Made by a program: the position numbers and the translations under genes. The notes beneath the pieces were generated by a model. The model was not told the DNA's origin. It did not search any database and saw only the letters and a program-made list of their open reading frames with translations. From an uncultured Gammaproteobacteria bacterium (GTDB taxonomy: Bacteria; Pseudomonadota; Gammaproteobacteria; UBA6429; Thiohalophilaceae): 64,000 nt of DNA. Every line of letters begins with the position of its first letter. The first letter of the stretch is position 1. Below are positions 10,409-22,900 of the stretch, piece by piece. Where the stretch lies: the NCBI GenBank assembly GCA_937967995.1, contig CALBTB010000004.1:186001-250000 (forward strand). The letters are read 5' to 3'.

Positions 10409-11371
10409 ATGAAAATTGACGATATTTATGCCCTCATCGAGGACGACATGGCGCGTGTCAATCAGTGCATACAGGAGCGCCTGCAGTCCGAGATCGTCCT
10501 CATCAACCAGATTGGCCATTATATCGTCAACAGCGGTGGAAAGCGCCTCAGGCCGGTCCTGCACCTGCTGACCAGCAAGGCCCTGGGCTACGGTGGCGAC
10601 CAGCATATCGAGTGTGCCACGCTCATCGAGTTCATCCACACCGCCACCCTGTTGCATGATGATGTGGTGGACGCCTCGGAACTGCGCCGCGGCCAGGAGA
10701 CGGCCAATGCGGTGTTTGGCAATGAGGCCAGCGTGCTGGTGGGCGATTTCCTGTATTCGCGCGCCTTTCAGATGATGGTCGAAATCGATCGCATGCGGGT
10801 CATGGCCATCCTGGCTGATGCCACCAATACCATCGCCGAGGGCGAGGTGCAGCAGTTGCTCAACGTCCACGACCCGGACACCACCGAGGCCCGTTACCTG
10901 CAGGTCATCCATGACAAGACCGCCAAGCTGTTTGAATCCGCCACCCAACTGGCGGCAGTACTCAGCGACCAGCCCGAGTCCCTCGAGTCAGAAATCGCCC
11001 GCTACGGCATGCACCTGGGTACTGCGTTTCAGCTGGTGGACGATGTGCTGGACTACAGCGGTAGCGATATCGGCAAGAATGTGGGCGACGATCTGGCGGA
11101 AGGCAAACCGACACTGCCCCTTATATATAGTATGCGGGTCGGCATTGCCGAGCAGAAAGCACTGATCCGCGACGTGATCGAACATGGCGGCCGTGATCAG
11201 ATGGATGCGGTCAAGGCAGCAATTGAATCAACCGGCGCGATTGAATACACTGCACAGACGGCACGCACCGAAGCCGACAAGGCGATAGACTGCCTGGCGA
11301 ATGTCCCGGATTCGCCATACAAACAGGCACTCATCGACCTGGCGGAATTTTCGGTGAACAGGACGTACTAG
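10409..11371 (+). CDS. ispB: Octaprenyl (polyprenyl) diphosphate synthase
   Basis: 320 residues. It extends farnesyl diphosphate with isopentenyl diphosphate to the long prenyl tail of ubiquinone or menaquinone. The trans-prenyltransferase motifs are present: GGKRLRPVL near residue 43, the first Asp-rich motif DDVVD (84-88) within LLHDDVVDASELRRG, and the second DDVLD (211-215) followed by GKNVGDDLAEGKPTLP. Chain length cannot be read reliably from sequence; eight units is the usual product in this family. ATG 10409 is preceded by the promoter at 10335-10363. The gene is divergent from rplU. Confidence 0.95.
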   Translation: MKIDDIYALIEDDMARVNQCIQERLQSEIVLINQIGHYIVNSGGKRLRPVLHLLTSKALGYGGDQHIECATLIEFIHTATLLHDDVVDASELRRGQETANAVFGNEASVLVGDFLYSRAFQMMVEIDRMRVMAILADATNTIAEGEVQQLLNVHDPDTTEARYLQVIHDKTAKLFESATQLAAVLSDQPESLESEIARYGMHLGTAFQLVDDVLDYSGSDIGKNVGDDLAEGKPTLPLIYSMRVGIAEQKALIRDVIEHGGRDQMDAVKAAIESTGAIEYTAQTARTEADKAIDCLANVPDSPYKQALIDLAEFSVNRTY

Positions 11372-11380
11372 TCAGTACTG

Positions 11381-11833
<453 letters not shown>

Positions 11834-12124
11834 TCAGTACAGAAAATTGTATGATGCCCAAGATACATATGCTAAGAATAACAATAATATGACGCTAATT
11901 TTTTTATACAAAACCGCATATATAGAACCACTAATTAATAAAACTAAAATAATCGACAAAATTAATAATTCTAAATAATTTTCGTTCAATAAAGATGCAT
12001 ATAATAATTCAACTAAAGTATAAATAGAATATAATGCAATAGCACAAAATGTTATTACAAATGTAAGAAATTCTATGAAATCCAGCGAATTAAAAAATTT
12101 AAGTACTTTATTTAAAATGCTCAT
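11834..12124 (-). CDS. Small three-helix membrane protein; candidate immunity protein for the upstream Rhs/YD protein
   Basis: 96 residues, very AT-rich coding sequence. Hydrophobic segments lie near 17-42, 50-70 and 74-94, separated by LLNENYLE and KK, so it should be an inner-membrane protein. ATG 12124 begins 2 bases after the stop of the giant YD-repeat gene; the longer frame start at 12151 would overlap that gene. A short gene directly following the variable C-terminus of an Rhs-type protein is the classic position of an immunity gene. Polytopic small membrane proteins are the immunity type for pore-forming toxins (family knowledge). I know no close family, so the role is inferred. Confidence 0.6.
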   Translation of the reverse strand: MSILNKVLKFFNSLDFIEFLTFVITFCAIALYSIYTLVELLYASLLNENYLELLILSIILVLLISGSIYAVLYKKISVILLLFLAYVSWASYNFLY

Positions 12125-12126
12125 TA

Positions 12127-15100
12127 TTAAATTGCAAAATCCCTTGCCCAATCAAGCAAGCCTTGTGGGTTAGTTATATCCTTAAATTCCTGGATTTTCA
12201 TGTCTATAGCATCTGAATATGTTTCCCCAGGATCATCCACAAATTGACCTAACGGACCGAGTCCTAGTAAATTTTTAAAAGATGCGCAGTCAGATGATTC
12301 TTGTAAAGCTTCATCAACTTGCTGCATACCTCTTTCAGTCAGACCAGGGGCTGCGATTAGCAATTGGTATAATGCAAATGCTATTCCAGCTCCACTTACA
12401 GGTTGTGCGCCTGGAATTGCAGATGCCGCAACAGCAATCAACAATGTAGCGCCACCTGAAACTGCTGCTACAACCCCCCTCCCTATATTCACAATTCCAA
12501 CACCAAGTTTTGTTGGGTTTACTAAGCCTAGTGGATCAGTTTTATTAACTGGATCGTTTGAAACATAGTTATATACGTTTGTATCACTACCTAAAAACAT
12601 GATTGGGTCTTTACTCGTCCACCTACCCACATTCGCGTCATAGTCCCTTGCACCGAATCTTACTAGTTGCGTATGCTGATCATAGATACCCCCTGCAAAC
12701 CCAAATGGCTGGAATCCGGGATTGGTATCATTGATGACGTTGCCAAATTCATCATAATCCATTCTCTGTGTAACTGTGCCATCCTGTGTATTAATAACCA
12801 GACGCGGGCTACCCAGGTGGTCGCTAATGATGCGATAGGTCACGCCACCTTTTATCATGTAATCGGGTACATTGACCTTGCTGCCATACACGAACCGGGA
12901 TACGACGCTGCCTGTGCCATCCAGCTCGGCAACAGGGTTTAACTGGTCGCGGTATAAAAAGCCCTGGGTTAATACCCCATTGATTTTCTTACCAACACGA
13001 CGGTTGCGGCCATCAATCACATAATCAACGACCACGCCTCCGGGTAACGTGGCCTTTACCAGATTACCCAGCACATCGTACTGATAATTTGTGGTAGCAC
13101 CCGCTTCGGTCTTGCTCAGTAGCTCACCGTTAAGTGTATAGCTGTAACTGGCTACACCGTAGGTCAGCAACCGGTCCTGCTCGTCGTATGTGGCCGTAGT
13201 GCTGTTGCGACTCGTACGATTGCCATTGGCGTCGTAAGTGTAAGTGGCGGTGCGGGTACCGTTCTGATCCACGGTTTGCAGACGACCACGTAAATCGTAT
13301 CCGTACGTATAGGTGTTGGTTATGCCCTGGATGGTTTCTGTTTTGGTTGTAATACGTCCTAAACTGTCCCTTGTATAACTGGTGTTATACAACGTGCTGG
13401 TCCCATCGCTGACCGTCACATTTTGAGGCTCGCCAAACGTATTGTAGGTGCGATTACTGGTGATGTTCCCCAATGTCGTTCCGGATGTCAGTCCATTTTG
13501 CGGGTCACGGTTTATGGTCAATGCCCCAGCCTGTACCAGCAGATCATCGTTATCATGTAGATAAGAAACCGGATTGCCATTCACGCTGCGCGTATTGACC
13601 CGGAAGTTGTTATCGTAACCCTGTGTGACGCTACCACTTACCTCACCGGTTAGGGTTTCACCGGTAGTGAGCGCACCATCGTACGTGTACGAGAGGGTAC
13701 TGGCATCCGGTGCCGTTAATGTCTGTAGCTGGCCACTCGCAGCATTATACGTGTAGGTGTAATTACCACGTGGAATTGTCAGCGTTTGCAGGCGCCCGTT
13801 TGGCTCATAAACGAAATCAATCGTCCTGTTGTCCGGGCGGGTAATCAGCTCCAGTTGCTTGTCAAGGTTATACTCGTACTGAGTGACGGTCTGCACAGTG
13901 CCCAGAGCGGGTGGAATGTAGCTGGTCATCTGGCCCATACCATTATAGGTAAAGCGATGTGCGGATTTTCCCGGTGGTGTAATCGATGTCAAATCCCCAT
14001 TGGCATTGTAACCATAGGTAATCGCATTACTATCCGGTAGCGACTGATTTGTTACCCGGCCTGCCTGGTCATAAGTAAAGCCGACATTACGGAATAACGG
14101 ATCGGTAATGCCTTGCAGATAGCCTTCTGTGTTATAGGTCATCTGGTACTGACGTGTATCCGTGCCACTGCCCTGCGTTACAGTGCCAAGGCGTCCCCGT
14201 GTATCATAACCATAAGCGATCGGCGCGATACCGGCTGTCTGGCTATTGGTAATGCGCCCCTGGTTGTCGATGGTTTCAATAGTCTGGCGATTTTCCGCTG
14301 TAGTGGTCGTGAACGTTCGCGTTGCCACATCAAAGACACTACTGAAAGCACGCCCGTTAATCGTAACGGTATCGGTTTGCTGGGTCATGCTGGTTGGATC
14401 ACCTTGTACAGCCAATACCACCGATCGTGTAGCAGTTGTATTTGATGTCAGCCCACTTGGTGTGGAGATGGTGACGTTTTCCGGTACAGGGGCATGCATC
14501 TTGTAGCGGGGGTCCGGACCCTGTTGAATACGGGTAACCGTACCATCAGGCGCCGTAGTTTGCTCCACGCCATCTCCTTGTATCAACGTGATTGATGTCG
14601 TGCCATCCGGGAAGGTGTTGGTTCGCTGTCTATCGCCAGTAGGGAGAGTTTCGACTTTGTATGCAGTAGCGCGACCGAGACTGGACGTGAGCGTGGATGT
14701 ATACACACCCGCACTTTGCTGCCAGGCCAGGTTGAACACGCCACCATCCGGGTTTTGGTCCCTCAACAGCCGACCCTCAGGGTCATACTGCATTTGTGCG
14801 AGCCCACCACGCGGATCCTGGAATGTAGTTAATAATCCATCCACCGTAAAGCCGAGCACATATTGCTCATTCGCCGGGTTGGTAACAGTACGTAAATAGC
14901 CATTTGCATCAACCGTTAACGTGGTGCGTTGATTATCCTGAGATACGATGGCAGTTGGATTACCGGTACTATCGCGTTCAATGGTAGTGACATTGTTGTC
15001 ACCATCGGTGATGGATATCAGTAAATTATTGGCGTCATAGCCGAATTGATATACTACCGCGCCGGTGAGTGCATTGAGGGTGCGAAGATGCTGACCGGTT

Positions 15101-18100
15101 TGATCGAATATGTATAGTTGGCTTCCATCCTGCGAGCTGATCACTGCATCGCCAATATCGATGCCCGGGAATTCTGGTAGAATTTTGAAGACTGCGGCTA
15201 GTAAAAAATCTACAACATACACTTCGTCATCCGGCCCATATGCAAGACCATTCAGAATCGCATATCGTGACCGCTTGGACGGGCCATCTTCTCCGTTCAA
15301 TGAAAAATCCTGAAATGAGGGATCTTCACCCGTACCGGAATGGACTTCGAGTATACCTCTTGCGTTAACCTTTAAGACACGTGCGCCATAGTTCCCCTCA
15401 GCAATATACAAATTGCCATCACTACCCATTACGGCCCGTGTTGGAAAATTAACATTTGCCTGAGTAGCAGGTCCGCCTACACCGGCTGAGCCTATGGAAC
15501 CATTACCGGCAACCGTGGTAATGATACCATCGGGGGTTACTTTTCGAATGCGATTAAACCTATCTTCAACTATATATAAATTGCCGTCATTATCGACACT
15601 TACACCAAAGGGAATTGTCTGAGCATTTCTGGCTGGGCCACCATCGCCACTTGATCCAAACGTTCCATTACCTGCAACTGTTGTGACAATTCCATTTCGA
15701 TCTATTTTACGAACCCGATAATTACTGTTATCGGCGATATAAATCGAACCATCATTTGCAACTGCCAGCCCCTTTATATATCCGAATTCTGCATTTAGCG
15801 CTGGTCCGCCATCACCCGAATAACCGCCTGTTCCTGTTCCTGCAATGATTTCATATTGCCCATCAGGAGAATACTTGTATATAAAGTTATTATTACGACT
15901 GGATTCCGGTCTGCGTCCTGCATATATGCTTCCATCAGGTCCAATCGCTATTGTCTCAAAAAACGTGCTTTGGAAGAAATTCGCAAAAGTTGATATTGAC
16001 CCGTTTGTATCTACTTTTCTGATAAAGTTTTCGGTAACTATATATATGCTTCCGTCTGGTGACACTGCCATATCTAATGGTGCACCAAGTGGAACAGATT
16101 TAGCTGGAACATTTTCACCAAATGGACTGGATCCCGAGTAATTACCTGCCACCCGTTCCATTATCGAGTAATTTTGTGCAGCGGTGCGCATTGTGCCGTC
16201 ACCCAAATACAGCTCTCTCGCACCGGGGCTATAAAAATGATGATTATCCAGTGTTAGCCCACCCAGGCCCGGGTAGAATGCGACGTTTGAACCTAATACA
16301 GAATCATACTCTTTCCAGAGAATGGCCTCTTCTCTCGTTCTATTTGCTGAGATTGCAAAACCGCCAAATTGGCCAAAGCTGGAAACTGCTGATTCCGGTG
16401 AATAGTACTGACCAATATATTTGTAACCAATTCTGACCTGTGCTTTATGTCGACCATGTAATTGCCGACCATAAACATCATTTCCATCCCATACAAAAAC
16501 AGTCGATTGATTAGGTAAGGGAGGAAAGGTTGATTGAGATTTTTTGCCAGCAATAGTCACTTCCAGGACAATTTCCTGCAGCCCTGCAGGAATAGTGTTA
16601 TCACTAAGCTGTATGTTTAATCGGTATGATGCCTTTCGACCAATTACACGACTACTTCTATAATTGAGATCAAGACCTGTTCCCGTTATAGAAACACTTT
16701 CACCTAATACCTGATTCTGGCATTCAATTATTGAATTATTTTCACACTCTGGCTCATCTTCCTGATCATCGGATTCTGGATCTGGTACATCAGGCCCTTC
16801 TGCACCCGGTGGTGGACCAAACGGCCAGTTATGATCCCATGGGGTAAAATGAAGTGTCGGTACACGCCACAGACTTGCTCCTACAGAGTATAATGAGGCC
16901 AGTTGTGTTCTTTCATCATTAGTTATACCGAGCGAATCAAGGGTAGTCTGGCTCGCAGCCGTGCCAGTGCCATCAACATCAAGATCTGCAAGTCCACCTG
17001 TAACACCAATAACCGAAATTACCAAACCATTTTCGGAAGGAACCCACGCGGCTTTTTTCCTGTCATAATAACCAGCAGGAACAGGGGTTCCGACAGGGAA
17101 ATTAAGGAAATTATCAACGTATACCGGTAACGCCTGACTGAAATTCACAATATCGGCACCCGCCGCAATTGCTTCATCCAGACTCAACTCAACGGCATAG
17201 GTATACCCGCTTGTAGGAGGTAATTCACCCGGCATTGCATTAATACCATTGGCACCAACGGTATATTCCGTTGCCCGAACATTCACAGTACCCAATGTTT
17301 GTTGCGAACCATCAGGTAATACCATGCTGGCTTGAGTACCAGTTGGGAACAGTATCGTTGCCTGCCGTGTACCATCCTGGTCTGTAGTAATACTACCTCT
17401 GGCAACTTGCATGACACTTGAATTAGAAAGATTAACCGTAGTTACCTGTTGGTCTAGCGGGATCATTACAACATCGTCTACGACTTCATAGTCATTCCAA
17501 TCGATACTGAAAGTACGTTGTACTGGTAAATACCCAACCTTCGTATAGTTTACTGTAACCACACCTCCACCATTAATTACCATATCAAACGCACCATCTG
17601 AACGTGACTGCGTCTGACCATATTGTGACTGGTTATGGATGGAAATATTGACGCCAGATAGAGGGGTGTTGTCTCTCTGGAGGACTCTACCGCGTACAAT
17701 TGATGCACGTTTTCTCTCAATTGTGCCTTGAGTTACACCAGACTGGACCGGGTTTGCACCGGTATACAGGAATAAAGTCGTATCAAAAACTGATGTTGAT
17801 TTTGTCGGATCGAGCGGTGGTGCAATAGTGGATGGATCTGGTGGCAAACCACCGCTTCCGCCTCCCGGTGAATTTACTACCTCTGTGCCACTCGTATTTC
17901 CCGCTGCATCCTGTACTACAAATGAAAACTGGTCACCTGGCTGGCCAGCAATTTGAGCTAAAAAAGCACCCTGTGAATCGGCAGTTACGGTGACAGTGTC
18001 ACCAGTTCGTAAGTTTTTGATGACAACTAGCGCATCTGATTCTACTGTACCAGCAGTTGCAGTGATAGTGACATTATTTGGTTGAGAAGTATCAAACGTA

Positions 18101-19626
18101 ATCTGGCCTGAAATAACTGATTGTGGCGGAATGGTGTCTAAATATAGATTCAGATTCAATTGGCCCGTGTTACCTGCTGCATCTGTGGCTGTAAAGGAAT
18201 AGGTATTTAACCCTTCTAGCAAGGTTGTACTGTATGAAAAAGAATTATTATTACCAAGGGCGACGGGTTGCCCATTGATAGTCAGCGATACTGGTTCAGA
18301 AACATTACCAGTTATAACTTGATCAGGTATATTGGTTATTTGCTCGCTATTATGAGAACTTATGAGAATAGCAGGAGTTACAGTATCTATAGTGATATTA
18401 GTTTCAGCAGCTTCAGATATATTGCCAATATTGTCACTTATGGTTGCCTTTATATTATGATTCCCATCTGATAATGCAGAATCCAGAATGCACGTGATAT
18501 TGGAATTGACTGTACAATTTTTACCTACGGGAACATTGTTGATAGATATATTTAATGTTGATAAATCGATACCCGTGCCCTGATCAGAAGCCTGTAATAC
18601 TAAATCGGGCTTGTTTATATTTAGCACACTGTTATTTGCAGGCGATAAAAACTTAATGCTCGGTGGGGTTAGATCACTAAATATAGCAACATCGCGTATA
18701 TCTTTACCTAAATTGATTCGATGTAATTCGGAACCATTATTGCTGATATGTACTATCTCACTTGCGTTTGTTACCCAGATTGAATCATCTTCTATATCTA
18801 CTACTGCCGCTTCAATCTCGTCATTATTTGAGTTAAATGGCTCGATATTATATAGAGCTGTTCCTGTCGCATAATCGATATAAAATAATTTTTCATCAGA
18901 AACCGCCCATAAATTGCCTGTCGAGTCAGAATAAATATAATCGATATCCTTGATTGAGAATGAGGCGCCAAGTACTCCGGAACTATCGTATCGATGTACA
19001 GCATTTTCTGTGGCAATCCATACTTCATCCAGGGTCAGATTATAAGCTATTGATTCTATTTTTCGCCGAGGGTCTTCGTATATTACTTTTATTTCTGTGG
19101 CATCTGATGAGGAATACGTTTTAACACTATTCTTTGTTGCGACATAGATATGGCCGCGGGATTCATCCAGGCTAATCGAGATAATTTTTTTATCTAACTC
19201 AACCTGGTTTTTTAAGTTACCTTGATTATCAAAAATTAACAGGTATTTTTTATTTGCCAGTATTATGTTGCCTGTTAAACCATCTACCTCCAGAAGACCC
19301 TCATCATCTGAGGCTGATTTAATAACCGAAGGTAACTCAGTTGAGAGAAGTTTTGCCCCCTGAAAATTGTAAGCTGATAATTCTTTTTTTGATAACGACC
19401 AGACTTTTAAATTCTTTTTATCAACGGCAACTGCTCTGAATTTATCTGCGTCTCTGATTTCTAATAATAGACTTCCATCATTAGTCGCTACTTTCAGTAT
19501 GCCGTCTTTTTTAGCCACCCATAACGCATTGTCAGGCGTGGCAGAAACGAAATTTATTATGAAGAATAGAAAAATTGAAAGCAGATACTTTATACATGCG
19601 TATGGCTCACGTAGCGTGCCAGTCAT
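12127..19626 (-). CDS. Giant secreted teneurin-like Rhs/YD-repeat protein with variable C-terminus
   Basis: About 2,499 residues. ATG 19626 has a strong GGGGGAAG ribosome site; the TTG at 19638 does not. Order of parts: Sec signal ([18 protein letters not shown]); a propeller-like region (about 40-310); Ig-like modules (about 315-575, [14 protein letters not shown] ends); a carboxypeptidase-regulatory-like fold (about 640-710, [20 protein letters not shown]); six or so NHL repeats (about 1180-1480, [18 protein letters not shown]); many YD repeats (about 1490-2240, [16 protein letters not shown]-like). The Rhs core follows ([36 protein letters not shown]). After DPLGL come 131 non-repeat residues, rich in Gly/Ala and hydrophobic, which could be a toxin tip. 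Unlike many Rhs effectors it has a Sec signal and no PAAR domain. Confidence 0.9.
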   Translation of the reverse strand: MTGTLREPYACIKYLLSIFLFFIINFVSATPDNALWVAKKDGILKVATNDGSLLLEIRDADKFRAVAVDKKNLKVWSLSKKELSAYNFQGAKLLSTELPSVIKSASDDEGLLEVDGLTGNIILANKKYLLIFDNQGNLKNQVELDKKIISISLDESRGHIYVATKNSVKTYSSSDATEIKVIYEDPRRKIESIAYNLTLDEVWIATENAVHRYDSSGVLGASFSIKDIDYIYSDSTGNLWAVSDEKLFYIDYATGTALYNIEPFNSNNDEIEAAVVDIEDDSIWVTNASEIVHISNNGSELHRINLGKDIRDVAIFSDLTPPSIKFLSPANNSVLNINKPDLVLQASDQGTGIDLSTLNISINNVPVGKNCTVNSNITCILDSALSDGNHNIKATISDNIGNISEAAETNITIDTVTPAILISSHNSEQITNIPDQVITGNVSEPVSLTINGQPVALGNNNSFSYSTTLLEGLNTYSFTATDAAGNTGQLNLNLYLDTIPPQSVISGQITFDTSQPNNVTITATAGTVESDALVVIKNLRTGDTVTVTADSQGAFLAQIAGQPGDQFSFVVQDAAGNTSGTEVVNSPGGGSGGLPPDPSTIAPPLDPTKSTSVFDTTLFLYTGANPVQSGVTQGTIERKRASIVRGRVLQRDNTPLSGVNISIHNQSQYGQTQSRSDGAFDMVINGGGVVTVNYTKVGYLPVQRTFSIDWNDYEVVDDVVMIPLDQQVTTVNLSNSSVMQVARGSITTDQDGTRQATILFPTGTQASMVLPDGSQQTLGTVNVRATEYTVGANGINAMPGELPPTSGYTYAVELSLDEAIAAGADIVNFSQALPVYVDNFLNFPVGTPVPAGYYDRKKAAWVPSENGLVISVIGVTGGLADLDVDGTGTAASQTTLDSLGITNDERTQLASLYSVGASLWRVPTLHFTPWDHNWPFGPPPGAEGPDVPDPESDDQEDEPECENNSIIECQNQVLGESVSITGTGLDLNYRSSRVIGRKASYRLNIQLSDNTIPAGLQEIVLEVTIAGKKSQSTFPPLPNQSTVFVWDGNDVYGRQLHGRHKAQVRIGYKYIGQYYSPESAVSSFGQFGGFAISANRTREEAILWKEYDSVLGSNVAFYPGLGGLTLDNHHFYSPGARELYLGDGTMRTAAQNYSIMERVAGNYSGSSPFGENVPAKSVPLGAPLDMAVSPDGSIYIVTENFIRKVDTNGSISTFANFFQSTFFETIAIGPDGSIYAGRRPESSRNNNFIYKYSPDGQYEIIAGTGTGGYSGDGGPALNAEFGYIKGLAVANDGSIYIADNSNYRVRKIDRNGIVTTVAGNGTFGSSGDGGPARNAQTIPFGVSVDNDGNLYIVEDRFNRIRKVTPDGIITTVAGNGSIGSAGVGGPATQANVNFPTRAVMGSDGNLYIAEGNYGARVLKVNARGILEVHSGTGEDPSFQDFSLNGEDGPSKRSRYAILNGLAYGPDDEVYVVDFLLAAVFKILPEFPGIDIGDAVISSQDGSQLYIFDQTGQHLRTLNALTGAVVYQFGYDANNLLISITDGDNNVTTIERDSTGNPTAIVSQDNQRTTLTVDANGYLRTVTNPANEQYVLGFTVDGLLTTFQDPRGGLAQMQYDPEGRLLRDQNPDGGVFNLAWQQSAGVYTSTLTSSLGRATAYKVETLPTGDRQRTNTFPDGTTSITLIQGDGVEQTTAPDGTVTRIQQGPDPRYKMHAPVPENVTISTPSGLTSNTTATRSVVLAVQGDPTSMTQQTDTVTINGRAFSSVFDVATRTFTTTTAENRQTIETIDNQGRITNSQTAGIAPIAYGYDTRGRLGTVTQGSGTDTRQYQMTYNTEGYLQGITDPLFRNVGFTYDQAGRVTNQSLPDSNAITYGYNANGDLTSITPPGKSAHRFTYNGMGQMTSYIPPALGTVQTVTQYEYNLDKQLELITRPDNRTIDFVYEPNGRLQTLTIPRGNYTYTYNAASGQLQTLTAPDASTLSYTYDGALTTGETLTGEVSGSVTQGYDNNFRVNTRSVNGNPVSYLHDNDDLLVQAGALTINRDPQNGLTSGTTLGNITSNRTYNTFGEPQNVTVSDGTSTLYNTSYTRDSLGRITTKTETIQGITNTYTYGYDLRGRLQTVDQNGTRTATYTYDANGNRTSRNSTTATYDEQDRLLTYGVASYSYTLNGELLSKTEAGATTNYQYDVLGNLVKATLPGGVVVDYVIDGRNRRVGKKINGVLTQGFLYRDQLNPVAELDGTGSVVSRFVYGSKVNVPDYMIKGGVTYRIISDHLGSPRLVINTQDGTVTQRMDYDEFGNVINDTNPGFQPFGFAGGIYDQHTQLVRFGARDYDANVGRWTSKDPIMFLGSDTNVYNYVSNDPVNKTDPLGLVNPTKLGVGIVNIGRGVVAAVSGGATLLIAVAASAIPGAQPVSGAGIAFALYQLLIAAPGLTERGMQQVDEALQESSDCASFKNLLGLGPLGQFVDDPGETYSDAIDMKIQEFKDITNPQGLLDWARDFAI
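12130..12522 (-). other. Variable C-terminal region of the YD-repeat protein (putative toxin tip)
   Basis: This encodes the last 131 residues after the conserved DPLGL. The first 60 are strongly hydrophobic and small-residue rich ([34 protein letters not shown]), and the rest is polar. No nuclease, deaminase or ADP-ribosylation motif is visible. The composition is compatible with a membrane-active domain. Conserved-core/variable-tip junctions at DPxGL are typical of polymorphic toxins. Confidence 0.45.
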
Positions 19627-19900
19627 GACTTCCCCCAATCTGAAAATGAAGTTTATTTTTTGAACAACAATCGTGCACAGTGACTAAAACTATGTCAATA
19701 ATACAAATGCACTAACCCATCATTATTTACAACCAAAAAGCATATTTTGGTCACATTTATTACAATTTGTGACATATGTCTTAATTACAAGTATTGTTTA
19801 TTAACAACTATTTATTTTCTTACACTGCATTATCCTCGAATAAAATTCAGTCGTAAGGAAATTAACACTTACAAAACCGCCGGTCCATCAGACTAAAATC

Positions 19901-22900
19901 TTAATCAAACTGATACTGGATATTTGCGAAGAAAATCTGGTCCGTATAACCATCACGAATTTCAGTACGATATTCAGCTGTTCCGGTCACACCTTTTCTG
20001 TTGATATAACTTAACCCCGCATTCAACAAAACTCCGTCATCGTCTATATCCTGGCCATCAACCGTGAAAGATGAATTTGATGATCCAACAAATGATGCCT
20101 GAACCGAACTATCATCACTGAACTCATGGAACCAGGCAGCGCCAAACTCTGTGAATAAACTGCTGTTTTTCTTTTTAAACTGCTTGCCAAACCGAAAACC
20201 CAGTTCGGAACTAAGCAAATCACTCTTGCGCGGATTAACATTGAGGCTGACACCACCGGCACCTGACTCCTGAAAGCCTTCTTCATCCTGTTGCAGATAC
20301 TGAAGTGCACCATATACTTCAAGATCCCATGTCTTAATCGGGAAGAACAAACCACCGCCCGCTGAAGCACCATATACATCGCCATTATGTTCGCTGAATA
20401 CCGTGCTATTGATATTACCTATGGTGACGTCACGCTGTGTCTGGTATGTGTTGTAGCCATAGGTTAACGAACCATCTACATATCCTTTGTCAGTCACGTA
20501 ACTACTGTAAAGTGAGACTAACTGTGATTCGATATCACTGCGTGTACGATTATTATCCGCATCAAGATCCGTTGTGCTGGTGGCCATACTCAATCCGATT
20601 ATTCGCCTCTGATCTATCCAGTTATCAAATCCAAAAGCATAACCAGTAGAATCAAAATCGAAACCACTATTTGTAGCAGTCTGATCTAGCTGTCCATTTT
20701 GTCTGTATGCCTTTGCCCAGGCACCATAAGGTCGATATGCTTTGCGGGAAAGATTGAGTGCATCTGTCAGGTTGCCCGTTACTAAATTCGGAAACAAGGG
20801 TTCTCCCTGCTCTGCTGTCGCCAGAAAGCCAGGCTGAACAAAGGCATTGTATTGTTTGGTATTACGCAGACCGCGTGTCCGCTGCTGCAGGGTAGAGGTA
20901 TAATTCCTGACACTGGACTCAAATGCCTGCTGTGTGTTGACATACGTTTCCGGATTGACACTACTGAAAGCAGAGTCATGCTTACCTGCTTTCATTGACT
21001 GAATTTCACCTAACGCCTCTGAAGCATCACCTTCTGCATTGGGTAAAATTTCGTCCATATAACGTGCAATGACACGTTGGTTGTTAGAGGAAGCGACGGT
21101 TTGAAACGACGCCACCGAGGTGCTGACTTGCACTTCATCTGCCGTAATATCATGATGAAACTCAAGTAACGGTGTTTTCTCGGGTAATTTAATATTATTA
21201 AACGACATGCTGTTGAGGATGCCCTGCGAAGCATATAGAACAGTTTGCTTGTCGCCGTCCAGGTGATGTCCACGGCCTTTCATGATGCTGATCGAAGCGG
21301 CGGAGAAATTGACCGCTCCGTTAATTACCAGTCTGCCATTGCCATCACCACTGGATACCGATGGCATGAAGGTACTACCGGCGGCAAATTCATAGTCACT
21401 GTTGATTTCCAGCACGCCTTGTTCTACTTCAATATGTTGCATTGGCGCCAAGGCTGATAAAGTATAGGTACCTTCACCGGTTTTGGTTGCCTTATGGAAA
21501 TCAGTCGCAGGATTGGCAAAATCAAAATAACCCGACCCAATGAAAGCCAGATTGTTAATGCCCTCTGCACCGCGGATTGTGCCATTTATAGTAGGTGAAC
21601 CGACCAGGTTGAGGGTATCGTTGTCCGCACCAAGATCAACATCACCGTTTACAACGGATCCATCTTTCAATGTCACGGTATCATCGCCTGCGCCGGCTTG
21701 TATCGCCTCACGTGTTGCAGTGGCAGGACCACCACTCGCACCGGCTGAAGCCGTTATCGTACCGTGGTTAACAATTAGATCGTCACCGGCACCTGTATAG
21801 ATACCTACTGCTTGCGCTGAAGCGTTAGGGTTGCCCCGTTCCCTGTCATTGTCTTCGGTATCAACTGAGACTGAGGCAGTGGCGACTGCCGTCACATTGA
21901 TATTGCCATAATTAATCACTGTGTCATGGCCGTTACCCGTGTAAATACCAAAGCTTCTGGCTGTGGCAGTGGCCGTGCCACTGGCTAGCTCATCACTGGT
22001 ACCACCCGCGTCCTCTTCCGCGAATGCAGTGGCAAAGGCTTTGGCAGTTGCCCTGACCATGATATCGCTCTTGTTGACGATATGGTCATTGAGTATGGCG
22101 TCATTACCAACAGTCAATTGATCAGTGCGAATTCCGTAGGCAAAGGTCTCGGCGATCCCGGTGGCATAGGCACGGGCATCACCATCAATCGTGCCACCCA
22201 GTGCGACTGAATTCATGTTTCCTATTGAATCAGCAGTTACCGCGATATGTCCCCGGTTAGTTATCCAATCGGCGCCATCGACACTGCGTATTCCACTGAC
22301 ATCGGTTAACGCTTTCGCCTGTGAACTACTGAGCACGTCGGCATTGGCATCGGTACCGCTTGTGGCCTCAGCACGTAAGCGGCTGGTGGCATTACTGAGA
22401 CCCGACACAATGATCTCACCGCGGTTACTGATCTCGTTATGCATACCCTGCACTAACATACCATTAGATTTAGCAATAACAGTTGTTTTTTCAAACGTAT
22501 CCGCATCGCTATCAACCTGGGTAGTATCGCTATCGGTGCAACCACGGCTACGAACGCAAATCGCGCTGGCATCCGCTTCGATCGCGATTAAGCCGTGATT
22601 GTAGAGATAATTGTAATTGCCCGTAACCGAGAGGCCGTCCGCATGAGCGCTAATGCTATTGTTGCTTCTGGCATCGGCATCAGCGGCCGCACCGCTGGTA
22701 TCGGCGATAACTATGGGGACCGCTGTGGCCAGGCTAGTCACTGTAATCTCATTGCCATTGATGCTGTTATTGTGATCGCCAGTCAGCACTATACCCTTAG
22801 ACCTGGCACTCACAGTCGTTTTGCCGGTGGTATCGGTTTCGCCACCCACATCCGATTGTGCTAGTGCTAAAGGGGCTGCATTGGCATGGGTATCCACCAC

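Noticed and set aside
10394..10948. 184-codon open frame antisense to ispB
   Set aside because: It lies entirely inside ispB, whose motifs and promoter are clear; the antisense frame has no recognisable motif or ribosome site.
19771..19780. GACATATGTC palindrome as a Crp site upstream of the YD-repeat gene
   Set aside because: One half resembles TGTGA but the other does not match TCACA at the correct spacing; too weak to call.
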